From positions 1-64,000 of the forward strand of contig JBEHXV010000016.1 of assembly GCA_048498515.1 (NCBI GenBank): DNA of 64,000 bases, read 5' to 3'. A program made the translations under genes and the position numbers. Origin of the DNA: UBA4416 sp048498515 (GTDB lineage: Bacteria > Bacteroidota > Bacteroidia > B-17B0 > Aurantibacillaceae). Shown here piece after piece: positions 50,638 through 59,038 of the stretch. Position 1 is the first letter of the stretch. Each line of letters opens with the position of its first letter. Under the pieces are notes generated by a model. It searched no databases, had not been told where the DNA came from, and saw only the letters and a program-made list of their open reading frames with translations.

Positions 50638-53109
50638 ATGTCTGCAAAAAAAATTCTATGCATTATAGCATCCGTTATATATTCCTATACCCATGCTCAA
50701 ACCACATTGAGCGGTGTTATAAAAGATAAACAAACCAGCGAAAGCCTGCCCGGAGTAGTGCTGTATTTTCCCGATCTTAAAAGCTCAAGCATCACCAAAG
50801 CCGATGGCAGTTTCGAGGTCAACAACCTTCCTTCCATAAAAACGCTCCTGCAAATACGCCTGCTGGGTTACCAAACCATTATTAAAACCATTGACCTGGC
50901 TGTTACAAAAACAATCAGCATTGAAATGGAACAATCCCATATTGAAGCGAATGAAGTGGTGGTAACCGGTGTGTCGAAAGCTACTGAAATAAAGCGGAAC
51001 CCGGTTCCCATGGTTTCCGTCGACCAGCAGTTCCTTGAACAAAATACAGCCACCAATGTTATTGACGCGATGATAAAAGTACCGGGCGTAAATGTACTGA
51101 GTACCGGGCCAAACGTATCAAAGCCATACATACGGGGCCTGGGTTACAACCGCATACTCACCTTGTTTGATGGTGTAAGACAGGAAGGACAACAATGGGG
51201 AGATGAGCATGGCATTGAGATTGACCAGTTTCTGATAGACCGTATTGAAGTCATTAAAGGGCCTGCGAGCTTAATTTACGGATCGGATGCCTTGGCGGGC
51301 GTAGTGAACCTGTTACCGGAGAACACAACGCCCGAAGGTATTTTAAAAGGCAGCGTGCAAACCAATTATCAAACCAACAATGGCTTGTATGCAGGATCGG
51401 CCGCTTTGGCCGGGAATATAAAAAGCATGGTGTTTGGCGCGAGGGCTTCGTATAAAGAAGCCGGTAATTTTAAAAACAAATACGATGGCAAAGTATACAA
51501 TACAGGTTTTAAAGAAACCGACCTGAATGCTTACCTGGGCATCAACAGGAAATGGGGTTACTCGCACCTGAACTTTAGCCTCTATGATAACCTGCAGGAG
51601 ATCCCTGACGGAAGCAGGGATTCGCTGAGCCGTAAATTCACCAAACAAATTACCGAAGAAGATACGCTAAGACCAATTGTAAGCGATGCCGAGCTGAACT
51701 CGTATGACATCGGCACCATTCATCAAAGGGTGCAACACTACCGCTTGTTTTCTACAAACCAATTCATTATCAGGCAAAGCAAGCTGGCTTTAAAACTGGG
51801 TTATCAGCAAAGTATTCGCCAGGAATTTGCGCATCCACAAGATCCCGGCATTGCAGGCCTGTCGCTTAAATTACAAACGGCCAGCTACGATGTCAAATTT
51901 TATTTGCCCGAAAAAAAAGGTTGGGAATCGGCAATTGGCATTAATGGCATGTACCAGGTAAATAATACCAATGCAGGAACAGAATTTGTGATCCCTAATT
52001 ACACCTTGTTCGACATTGCCCCTTTTATGTATGTAAAAAAAGAGCTGAAAAAATTTGACATAGCAGCCGGCGCACGCTATGATACCCGTTCGTTTCAAAA
52101 CAGTGAATTGTATACCACTACCAATCCTGCAACAGGTTTTGACAAGGTAACAAGCGATACCGCCGGTGCGCTGAAACAGTTCGATCACTACAGTCATGTG
52201 TTTAACGGCTTTTCGGGTAGCATTGGCATAACCTATAACATTACCGACCAGCTTTTGGTGAAAGCGAATGTGGCCCGTGGTTTCAGGGCCCCAAACATTT
52301 CGGAGATCTCGGCTAAAGGTGTGCACCCGGGAACAGGCTTTCAGCAACTAGGCGATGCCAACTTTAAACCTGAATTTAATTTGCAGGAAGACATTGGTGT
52401 GTTTTTCGACAGCCATCACGTTTCGGTAAGCGCCGAAGTGTTTAATAATGTCATTGATAATTATATTTTTAACCAGAAGCTTCAAGGCCTTGCCGGTGGC
52501 GATTCCATATACACCGAAGCAGGCAATGAGTATACCGTTTACAAGTTCAGGCAAACCAAAGCGCAGTTATTTGGTGGCGAGGCCCGGATCGATATTCATC
52601 CCCATCCATTGGACTGGTTGCATTTTGAAAACTCGATATCGTTGGTTTATGCGGTTAATAAAGGTGGAAACGGTACCGTTATAAACGACTCCAACAAATA
52701 CCTTCCTTTTATTCCGCCACTTCACACCAATTCGGAATTACGCGCGGAGTTCCGAAAAAAGTTAAGTTGTTTCCAACACATTTACATTAAAGTCGGGATG
52801 CAATATTACGCCGCACAGAACCGCGCGTTCCTAGCTGATAATACCGAAACCAAAACCCCTGGTTATACCTTGTTCGAAGCAGGCCTGGGAACAGATGTGT
52901 GTACTAAAAAAGGGATAACACTATGCACCATTGGCATTTTTTGCACCAACTTAACCGATGTGGCTTACCAGTCGAACATGAGCCGGCTCAAGTATTTTGA
53001 CAACTACCCGGTTAATGGCACAGGCCGATCGGGTATTTACAGCATGGGACGGAATGTGAGCTTTAAATTAACCATTCCGTTTAGCGTGAATGTCGCTAAA
53101 AAGAAGTAA
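50638..53109 (+). CDS. TonB-dependent receptor with CarboxypepD_reg domain
   Basis: About 823 residues from the ATG at 50638 (MSAKKILCIIASVIYSYTHAQ, signal peptide); the longer frame from 50548 overlaps yidD and is rejected. Domains in order: CarboxypepD_reg-like (about 23-105, SGVIKDKQTSESLPGVVLYF), plug (about 115-235, EVVVTGVSKATEIKRNPVP, PGVNVLSTGPNVSKPYIRGL, LIDRIEVIKGPASLIYGSDA, LAGVVNLLPE) and barrel to the C-terminus (FRAPNISEISAKGVHPGTG, FKPEFNLQEDIGVFFDS, RNVSFKLTIPF). RQEGQQWGDEHGIEIDQF in the plug is typical of receptors for metal complexes such as copper or zinc types; substrate is inference. No SusD follows. It is the third gene of the operon with yidD. Confidence 0.93.
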   Translation: MSAKKILCIIASVIYSYTHAQTTLSGVIKDKQTSESLPGVVLYFPDLKSSSITKADGSFEVNNLPSIKTLLQIRLLGYQTIIKTIDLAVTKTISIEMEQSHIEANEVVVTGVSKATEIKRNPVPMVSVDQQFLEQNTATNVIDAMIKVPGVNVLSTGPNVSKPYIRGLGYNRILTLFDGVRQEGQQWGDEHGIEIDQFLIDRIEVIKGPASLIYGSDALAGVVNLLPENTTPEGILKGSVQTNYQTNNGLYAGSAALAGNIKSMVFGARASYKEAGNFKNKYDGKVYNTGFKETDLNAYLGINRKWGYSHLNFSLYDNLQEIPDGSRDSLSRKFTKQITEEDTLRPIVSDAELNSYDIGTIHQRVQHYRLFSTNQFIIRQSKLALKLGYQQSIRQEFAHPQDPGIAGLSLKLQTASYDVKFYLPEKKGWESAIGINGMYQVNNTNAGTEFVIPNYTLFDIAPFMYVKKELKKFDIAAGARYDTRSFQNSELYTTTNPATGFDKVTSDTAGALKQFDHYSHVFNGFSGSIGITYNITDQLLVKANVARGFRAPNISEISAKGVHPGTGFQQLGDANFKPEFNLQEDIGVFFDSHHVSVSAEVFNNVIDNYIFNQKLQGLAGGDSIYTEAGNEYTVYKFRQTKAQLFGGEARIDIHPHPLDWLHFENSISLVYAVNKGGNGTVINDSNKYLPFIPPLHTNSELRAEFRKKLSCFQHIYIKVGMQYYAAQNRAFLADNTETKTPGYTLFEAGLGTDVCTKKGITLCTIGIFCTNLTDVAYQSNMSRLKYFDNYPVNGTGRSGIYSMGRNVSFKLTIPFSVNVAKKK

Positions 53110-53190
53110 AAATGCTCTGTCAGTTCGAGCGGAGTCGAGAACCTGTACGAAAAACTACGTAACACTTCTCGACTCCGCTCGAAGTGACAA
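53110..53190. repeat. Long TCGACTCCGCTCGA inverted repeat between convergent genes
   Basis: TTCGAGCGGAGTCGAGAA on the left mirrors TTCTCGACTCCGCTCGAA on the right exactly, with about 25 bases between. It is the most complete copy of the family with degenerate versions at 14455-14545 and related cores at 10151, 14601 and 21531. Confidence 0.9.
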
Positions 53191-53194
53191 TAAT

Positions 53195-54496
53195 TTACTT
53201 TATAATTTCATCCAACAAAGCGGCGTAATTTTTTGCGCAACTTTCGCGCGAATACTGATCGATGGAGCCCGATTGGATGCTGAGGGTATTTGATTTATAT
53301 TTTCCGTAAAGTTCGAGGATCTCTTTTTTAGTACTTTCATAATCATCAAAATCCACCATTACCCCGGCCTGTGTTTGTTTTAAAATAGCAGCGGCATCTG
53401 CATTAGGCAAGCCTACGCCAAATATGGGCCGCCTGGCTGCCAGGTACTCAAACAGCTTGCCCGATAACACACCGGCATTGTTTGGCGTATTATTTAAAGG
53501 CAATAATAAAACGGGGGACTGTGTCATGAGCTTCACCACTTCGCTATGCGGCATGTATTCCGATCGCTGATAGTTCTCTTCCAATCCGTTTTGTTTCAGG
53601 GTTTCAAATACAACGGCATCTGTTTTACCGGTAAAACGCAGTACCAGGTCTTTTTTCAGGGCAGGGTCTTCTTTACAGAGATCGCCCAGCACTTTCCATA
53701 GAGTATATGGGTTACGGTCTTTGTTCAGGGCCCCGATATGATGGAACAGGAAACCATCCAATACTGTTGAACTATCGCTGAACTTAAAGTCATCGGTGTC
53801 AAAACCATTGGTAATCACATCCACTTTCCTGCCACCCAGCTTCTCAAGGTCGGTGCCACAGGTTGGGCTAACGGTTACCACCTTATCGGCACGTGTTAAT
53901 ACCTGGTTTTCCAGTTTCTTATGCTTGTTATCGGCAAATGAACTTAATTTTAAATGGGTGTAAAAATCGATCTGTGTCCAGGGATCACGAAAATCGGCAA
54001 TCCATGGAATGTTATGCTTTTGCTTTAAACCCATGGCAATAAGGTGCATGCTGTGCGGCGGACCGGTACTGATAATGGCATCTATCTTTTGTTCCTTCAG
54101 GTAATCGGATAAATACGAAATGGAAGGTTTGATCCAGAACTTGCGGGCATCGGGTATAAAAAAATTACCACGCACCCAAATCATGGCCGATTGCAAAAGT
54201 GTATTTTCTTTTCCTTCCGATAAAAAACCCTGGTTTACGGTTTCTGTTTTTTTCTTGCCCATGATCTTACGATAAATATCGTAAGGTTCGGTAATAGGTG
54301 TTTTAAGAACGGTAATGTTCTCAGGAATATCCTTTAAAAGCGTGTCGTCATTAATAGGAAAATCGGGATTGGAAGGTGTATAAATAACCGGCTCCCAGCC
54401 AAACCTGCGAAAATACTTGCTGAACTTGAGCCAGCGCTGTACTCCTGCCCCACCGGTTGGCGGCCAATAATATGTTATAATTAAAACTTTTTTCAA
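53195..54496 (-). CDS. GT4-type glycosyltransferase of the surface-glycan operon
   Basis: A 433-residue cytoplasmic GT-B enzyme. MKKVLIITYYWPPTGGAGVQ (glycine-rich N-terminal loop), FGWEPVIYTPSNPDFP and ISTGPPHSMHLIAMGLKQKH make the N-terminal domain; the C-terminal domain carries LLFHHIGALNKDRNPYTLW and SPVLLLPLNNTPNNAGVLSGKLFEYLAARRP, with the Glu-type E(Y)LA(A)RRP nucleotide-sugar motif. It is the last gene of the operon and its start lies one base from the flippase stop. It would add a sugar to a lipid-linked glycan. Confidence 0.92.
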   Translation of the reverse strand: MKKVLIITYYWPPTGGAGVQRWLKFSKYFRRFGWEPVIYTPSNPDFPINDDTLLKDIPENITVLKTPITEPYDIYRKIMGKKKTETVNQGFLSEGKENTLLQSAMIWVRGNFFIPDARKFWIKPSISYLSDYLKEQKIDAIISTGPPHSMHLIAMGLKQKHNIPWIADFRDPWTQIDFYTHLKLSSFADNKHKKLENQVLTRADKVVTVSPTCGTDLEKLGGRKVDVITNGFDTDDFKFSDSSTVLDGFLFHHIGALNKDRNPYTLWKVLGDLCKEDPALKKDLVLRFTGKTDAVVFETLKQNGLEENYQRSEYMPHSEVVKLMTQSPVLLLPLNNTPNNAGVLSGKLFEYLAARRPIFGVGLPNADAAAILKQTQAGVMVDFDDYESTKKEILELYGKYKSNTLSIQSGSIDQYSRESCAKNYAALLDEIIK

Positions 54497-54497
54497 C

Positions 54498-55970
54498 TTA
54501 TTTTATCAGCTTAAACCGTTTAAAAATCTTATTCACTTCTTCAATGGTATTTGTTCTCAGATTCATGAATGAAAATAAAACAACGGTGAATGAACAACCT
54601 ATAAAGGCCCTAAGGATAGGGTGCATGGATTGTGGCAATACATAAATTAAACTAACACAACAGAGTAAAACAATAAATACATAAGCGGTATGTTTTGACA
54701 AAGGCTGCATTTTAAATTTTTGCAAAATGTAAAGGTATTTCAATAAATTAAACAAGCCAATAGCAATGAATGTGGCAATGGCCGCGCCTTTAATGCCATA
54801 AACAGGGATCAATACCAAATTAGCAGCAATTCCCACGCCTATCAAAACGATCAATAAAGCCGAAGTAACAATATAATGTTTGCTTAAGCTAATGACCGTG
54901 GTATTGACTCCGGTCAATAAATTAAATAAGGAGCAGCATAAAATGATAAGGAAAACATTTTTTCCGACAGCGTAATCGTCAGGCAGAATTAAAAAGAAAA
55001 CATCGGAGGAAGCATAAAGACAACAAAATAAAACAGCGCCTATAAAAAACAAATACCGGCTGCTCATTTCATAAATTTTTCCTACTTCCTTACTGTCGTC
55101 TATATTCCAGGCATGCGCAATTTTAGGTTGGGCAATGCGTTCAAGGCTATTAAAAGGTATTTCCAGTATGGTTGGAATAAAGGCGCAAACCGAATAAACG
55201 GCAATTAGTTTCAAATCAACAATGTAATGTCCTAATACCAGGGCATCAATATATTTAATACCTAAAGAGGCAAAAGAACTAAAGGTCATCACCAACGCAA
55301 AAATAAAGATCGTCCTTTTATCAATGTTTTTATAAAACTGCCAGTTAATTTTAAAGCTTACGGCATCCAGCTTGTAAAGGTAAGCAACCAAAAGCGCCAG
55401 CTGAATAACAAATGAGACGATATAGCTTATTACCAAACCAAATTCACCTATCACCTTAAAATAACAAAGAAACGAAATGAGGATCAGGGCTACTTTAGCG
55501 TAAATATCGGTTAAGAAAACCGTGAAAGAAGTTTTCAATAAATTGGAGCAGTAAATGTTGAATACCGAAATGAGCGCGAAAATGTAGGCGTATATAAAGC
55601 AGTAATAATAATAGGTATTGAACTTTGGACTTATGGAATAAAAGTTTTGAAATTCGTTCCTGAACAAGACAAAGAACACAAAAACAATGACCGCGCCAAG
55701 GCTCACCATCAGGAGCAGCAAACCAAAGTACCCATTATGCTGGTTGGCCTCGTTCTTGAATTTCGGAAAAAAACGCATGGTGACGTTTCCCATTCCCAGT
55801 GGAAGGATCATGGCAACGATCCATGAAAAATTATAGATCAGCTTAATCAGTCCCATGTTTTCGGAACCCAAAAAGTACGGCTGAATGTACATTAAACTAA
55901 AAAAACCAATCAAAGCACCAATATAACTTAATATGGTATTACTGATGGATTGCTTTTTTATCTCTCCCAA
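54498..55970 (-). CDS. Polysaccharide flippase (Wzx/PST type)
   Basis: A 490-residue integral membrane protein with about fourteen hydrophobic segments in the MOP-superfamily pattern (NTILSYIGALIGFFSLMYIQPYFLG at the start, GIKGAAIATFIAIGLFNLLKYLY near 400). The N-terminal LIKLIYNFSWIVAMILPLGMGNVTMRFFPKF is typical of oligosaccharide flippases. It would move a lipid-linked repeat unit or glycan across the inner membrane. It sits between the WecF-like transferase (54 bases upstream) and the GT4 gene (1 base downstream). Confidence 0.92.
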   Translation of the reverse strand: MGEIKKQSISNTILSYIGALIGFFSLMYIQPYFLGSENMGLIKLIYNFSWIVAMILPLGMGNVTMRFFPKFKNEANQHNGYFGLLLLMVSLGAVIVFVFFVLFRNEFQNFYSISPKFNTYYYYCFIYAYIFALISVFNIYCSNLLKTSFTVFLTDIYAKVALILISFLCYFKVIGEFGLVISYIVSFVIQLALLVAYLYKLDAVSFKINWQFYKNIDKRTIFIFALVMTFSSFASLGIKYIDALVLGHYIVDLKLIAVYSVCAFIPTILEIPFNSLERIAQPKIAHAWNIDDSKEVGKIYEMSSRYLFFIGAVLFCCLYASSDVFFLILPDDYAVGKNVFLIILCCSLFNLLTGVNTTVISLSKHYIVTSALLIVLIGVGIAANLVLIPVYGIKGAAIATFIAIGLFNLLKYLYILQKFKMQPLSKHTAYVFIVLLCCVSLIYVLPQSMHPILRAFIGCSFTVVLFSFMNLRTNTIEEVNKIFKRFKLIK

Positions 55971-56024
55971 AACAGGTTTAATTTACAAGATTAGATGGCA
56001 CAAATATAATTTGTTTTTTGGCAT

Positions 56025-57155
56025 TTAGCTAGCGGCCGATTTATCAAAATTCAGGATCTTCAGCCAATGCGCCTTCACATTTTCTTCGCTTATCAACGCG
56101 CAAATTAGTTGATAATTGTGTTGCTTTTCGGTTAAAGATAGCGGCGTCATATTTTGCTTGTTAAGGTCCCGCTCAATACTGTACACATGAAAGGATTGCT
56201 TTTTAAGTGTTTGATACGTGGAGGTGTTCTCCCTTAAGAAGATCTTTGTTCCTGTCCATAAAAAGAACACAATATTACCGAGAGCTTGCTGGCAATAGGA
56301 GTTTAAAATAAAATAACCGACGTGGTGTATTTTTTTATAATACTCATCCTTCGACAGGTATTCGGTAATGAGTGAAATATGGTCGTTCCCCAATTCTTTT
56401 ATTTTTTCCTGCAAGCCTTTAATGTATGCCGGTTTGCCGTATGACAAGGGTATAAGAATGGTGTTATCGATCTTCATATCCGAGAGTTGTTTGGCAATTT
56501 CGTAATGGTTAACTATAGGCGAACCTGAATGCCCGATCATGATATCGTTCTTGGGTTCCGAAAAATCATTAGGAATATCGGGAAAATCGGCAACGGTTAA
56601 ATACGATGAAAAAGAAAAAGAAGCCTTCGAGTTGCCTTTCATCACAACATCGTAATCGCCTTCGAGAAAAGCGGCAAACAGATCGAACTCTTTAAATGTT
56701 TTTTTAAACGCTGACAATCCTTTGTAAAAAGGGAAACCCGATTTTCCTTTTAAGAACAACAAAACCTGTTCGGCATGAAAGGAAAGTATTTTTCTTAAAT
56801 AAAATTTTCTCGAAAAACCCTGGTACAGTTTCGAAAAGAACTCGGGAAGCTGGTAATACTCATGGCTCCAGAAAAGCCATACAAGGAAAATTTCACGGTC
56901 TTTGTTTTTTGATCTGATAAGTTCTACAAGTTCACTATCAGAATAGGAATAACTGTGAAAAATAACACGTTGCAATTCCTGGCGGTTTTGTTGAAAGAAT
57001 GTTTTGGCATCCATGTACACAACACCCTCAATTTTATGTTTGCACAAGGGAGCGGTGTTTAAATACAGGTTATTGCCCGGCTGAATGGAATTAAGGTAAG
57101 AGGCTGTTTTATTTGAAAAAAAACCAACAGGATCATTAAAAATATGAAGGTTCAT
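56025..57155 (-). CDS. WecF-like TDP-sugar:lipid-II N-acetylfucosaminyltransferase family protein
   Basis: A 376-residue protein of the Fuc4NAc transferase (GT56, WecF) family, which in enterobacteria adds TDP-N-acetylfucosamine to a lipid-linked disaccharide of enterobacterial common antigen. Family motifs: MNLHIFNDPVGFFSNK, IMIGHSGSPIVNHYEIAKQL, TILIPLSYGKPAYIKGLQEK, DEYYKKIHHVGYFILNS and CQQALGNIVFFLWTGTKIFL. It is not a typical Bacteroidota house gene. It lies 11 bases after the PglD-like acetyltransferase; the aminotransferase and acetyltransferase upstream would make an N-acetylated 4-amino-4,6-dideoxy sugar that it transfers. The actual sugar is inference. Confidence 0.82.
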   Translation of the reverse strand: MNLHIFNDPVGFFSNKTASYLNSIQPGNNLYLNTAPLCKHKIEGVVYMDAKTFFQQNRQELQRVIFHSYSYSDSELVELIRSKNKDREIFLVWLFWSHEYYQLPEFFSKLYQGFSRKFYLRKILSFHAEQVLLFLKGKSGFPFYKGLSAFKKTFKEFDLFAAFLEGDYDVVMKGNSKASFSFSSYLTVADFPDIPNDFSEPKNDIMIGHSGSPIVNHYEIAKQLSDMKIDNTILIPLSYGKPAYIKGLQEKIKELGNDHISLITEYLSKDEYYKKIHHVGYFILNSYCQQALGNIVFFLWTGTKIFLRENTSTYQTLKKQSFHVYSIERDLNKQNMTPLSLTEKQHNYQLICALISEENVKAHWLKILNFDKSAAS

Positions 57156-57166
57156 GCTATGAATGA

Positions 57167-57805
57167 TTAAGCCAGTTTTTTCTTAAATACCGCGGGGTTA
57201 CCGGCTACCATCGTATAAGGTTCAACATGTTTTGTAACAATTGCACCGGCTGCCACCACAGCGCCTTCGCCAATAACAATACCCGGTAAAAGTGTGGCAC
57301 TGGTACCAATAAAAGCGCCTTTGTGAATGGTGCAATTTCCTGAGATACTCACATTAGGGCAAATTTCCGAAAACTCGCCAATAACGGTATTATGCCCCAC
57401 AGTAACACTCAGGTTAATGAGCACCCCTTTTTCAATAGTAACATCGGAGGTAATAATAACACCGCTCATTATATTGGTAGCTTCCCCAATCCTGTTATTG
57501 ATTTTCCCGATAATAGCCCTTGGCGAAACTAAAGGAAAACCCTTGCCCCCATTGGATACCAAAAGGTCATATAACAACTTCCGGTGCTTTGGGTTTCCTA
57601 TTCCCAAAACAAAATCAGGCTTATTGGCAAGCTGCTTTTTTAATTCTTCTTCCGAATGAAGCACCGCGCATTGCTTTAACATCTCGATACTAAACCTGAA
57701 ATCGGGCTGTACGTTATTAAAGAAAACAACGCCCTGCTCTTTTTCCAGTTGATATAAGATCTCTAAAGACTCTAACGCAAAGCCACCGGTACCAACTATT
57801 AACAT
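57167..57805 (-). CDS. PglD/NeuD-like sugar N-acetyltransferase
   Basis: A 212-residue protein with an N-terminal nucleotide-binding-like domain (MLIVGTGGFALESLEILYQL, about 1-80) and a left-handed beta-helix of hexapeptide repeats (INLSVTVGHNTVIGEFSEICPNVSISG, GAFIGTSATLLPGIVIGEGAVVAAGAIVTKHVEPYTMVAGNPAVF, about 95-205). The catalytic-type His is in VTVGHNTVIGEF. PglD-family enzymes acetylate the 4-amino group of UDP- or TDP-4-amino-4,6-dideoxy sugars using acetyl-CoA. The gene's start overlaps the stop of the upstream DegT aminotransferase, so the two are translated together and probably act in sequence. Confidence 0.92.
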   Translation of the reverse strand: MLIVGTGGFALESLEILYQLEKEQGVVFFNNVQPDFRFSIEMLKQCAVLHSEEELKKQLANKPDFVLGIGNPKHRKLLYDLLVSNGGKGFPLVSPRAIIGKINNRIGEATNIMSGVIITSDVTIEKGVLINLSVTVGHNTVIGEFSEICPNVSISGNCTIHKGAFIGTSATLLPGIVIGEGAVVAAGAIVTKHVEPYTMVAGNPAVFKKKLA

Positions 57806-58875
57806 AATGAATTGATTAATTTACAAATAGTTTGCTGATCCTGGTTTGTTAACTGATGATAAAGGGGAAGGCAAAAAATACGTTTGCTGATATCTTCGGA
57901 AACAGGACAGGCTATATAATGAACATAATTGAGGGTATTGAGCGAAGGGTAAAAATAGCGGCGGGTCTGGATGTTGTTTTCCAAAAGCAAATCCATCATT
58001 TTCAGGAGCAGTTCTTCGCTTTCAACTACCACAGGAAAATAAGAATAATTATAGTCAATCTTATCAAGATCGTAATTTGCAAACGATACTTTAGGGTTGG
58101 TAATGGTATTTTTATAGAACAACCATTGCGCTTTACGCCTTTCAAAAATTTCAGGCAAATACTCTAAGTTGCACAGGCCCATTGCCGCGCAGGCTTCGTT
58201 CATTTTGGCATTAATACCCACCCCATCGAATGTGTGTGGCGATGTGTGGCCAAAATTCCTGAGTAACCTGAGCTTATTATATACTTCTTCCGATTCGCAG
58301 GTTAAGCCTCCGCCTTCAATGGAATGAAACAATTTAGTGGCATGAAAACTTATGGACGACACATCGCCTTTATTTAAAATGGATTGTCCGTTCTCCTTGG
58401 TTCCAAACACATGCGCGCTATCGTAAATTACTTTCAGGGAATGTTTTTTGGCTATTTTTTCGATGGCATCAAAATGACAAGGGTAGCCAAATACATTAGT
58501 TGCCATAATAGCGCAGGTCTTTTCATTTATCAAAGCCTCTATCTTTGCGGGATCGATGTTAAAATTATCGCTGTCAATGTCGGCAAAAACCGGCGTACAG
58601 TCTTCCCAGGCAATGGAAGAGGTTGTGGCCACATACGAAAAGGGCGTTGTAATGATCTCGCCTTTTAAATTAAGCGCTTTTATAGCCAACTGCAGAGAGA
58701 TGGTGCCATTGGTGACCAACAGAAAATACTTGCTTCCAAAATAGGCCTGTAGTTTTTGTTCCAACTCCGTAACAAAGGGCCCGTGATTCGTGAACCAGAT
58801 ATTATCAAACATTTGACGGATCTTGTCATTGTATTTTTCTATATCAGGAACGAAGGGTTTGGTAGCTGTTATCAT
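57799..58875 (-). CDS. DegT/DnrJ-type sugar aminotransferase (VioA/WecE-like)
   Basis: A 358-residue PLP enzyme of the DegT/DnrJ/EryC1/StrS family. The start matches VioA-type 4-keto aminotransferases (TKPFVPDIEKYNDKI, FDNIWFTNHGPFVTELEQKL). The PLP-lysine is in SFHATKLFHSIEGGGL (about residue 185), with the cofactor-binding DSAHVFG just upstream and FGHTSPHTFDGVGINAKMNE after it. It would convert a TDP- or UDP-4-keto-6-deoxy-hexose to the 4-amino-4,6-dideoxy sugar. It is the first gene of the operon, whose promoter region is the gap 58876-59032, divergent from the large T9SS type B gene. The rmlA/B genes that would make TDP-4-keto-6-deoxyglucose are not in the window. Confidence 0.94.
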   Translation of the reverse strand: MITATKPFVPDIEKYNDKIRQMFDNIWFTNHGPFVTELEQKLQAYFGSKYFLLVTNGTISLQLAIKALNLKGEIITTPFSYVATTSSIAWEDCTPVFADIDSDNFNIDPAKIEALINEKTCAIMATNVFGYPCHFDAIEKIAKKHSLKVIYDSAHVFGTKENGQSILNKGDVSSISFHATKLFHSIEGGGLTCESEEVYNKLRLLRNFGHTSPHTFDGVGINAKMNEACAAMGLCNLEYLPEIFERRKAQWLFYKNTITNPKVSFANYDLDKIDYNYSYFPVVVESEELLLKMMDLLLENNIQTRRYFYPSLNTLNYVHYIACPVSEDISKRIFCLPLYHQLTNQDQQTICKLINSLC

Positions 58876-59038
58876 ATATTTTCAGATGGAGCATTACCAT
58901 AATAGGTTTAAACTCCGTTTTATAAACTCAAAAGTATGAAAAAATAGAAAATTCCTTCTAATAAAAAGAAAAACTCACCTCTAATATGCTTTTAAATAGG
59001 AATTATTGACTTATATTCACTAATTTAGTAGCTTGATT

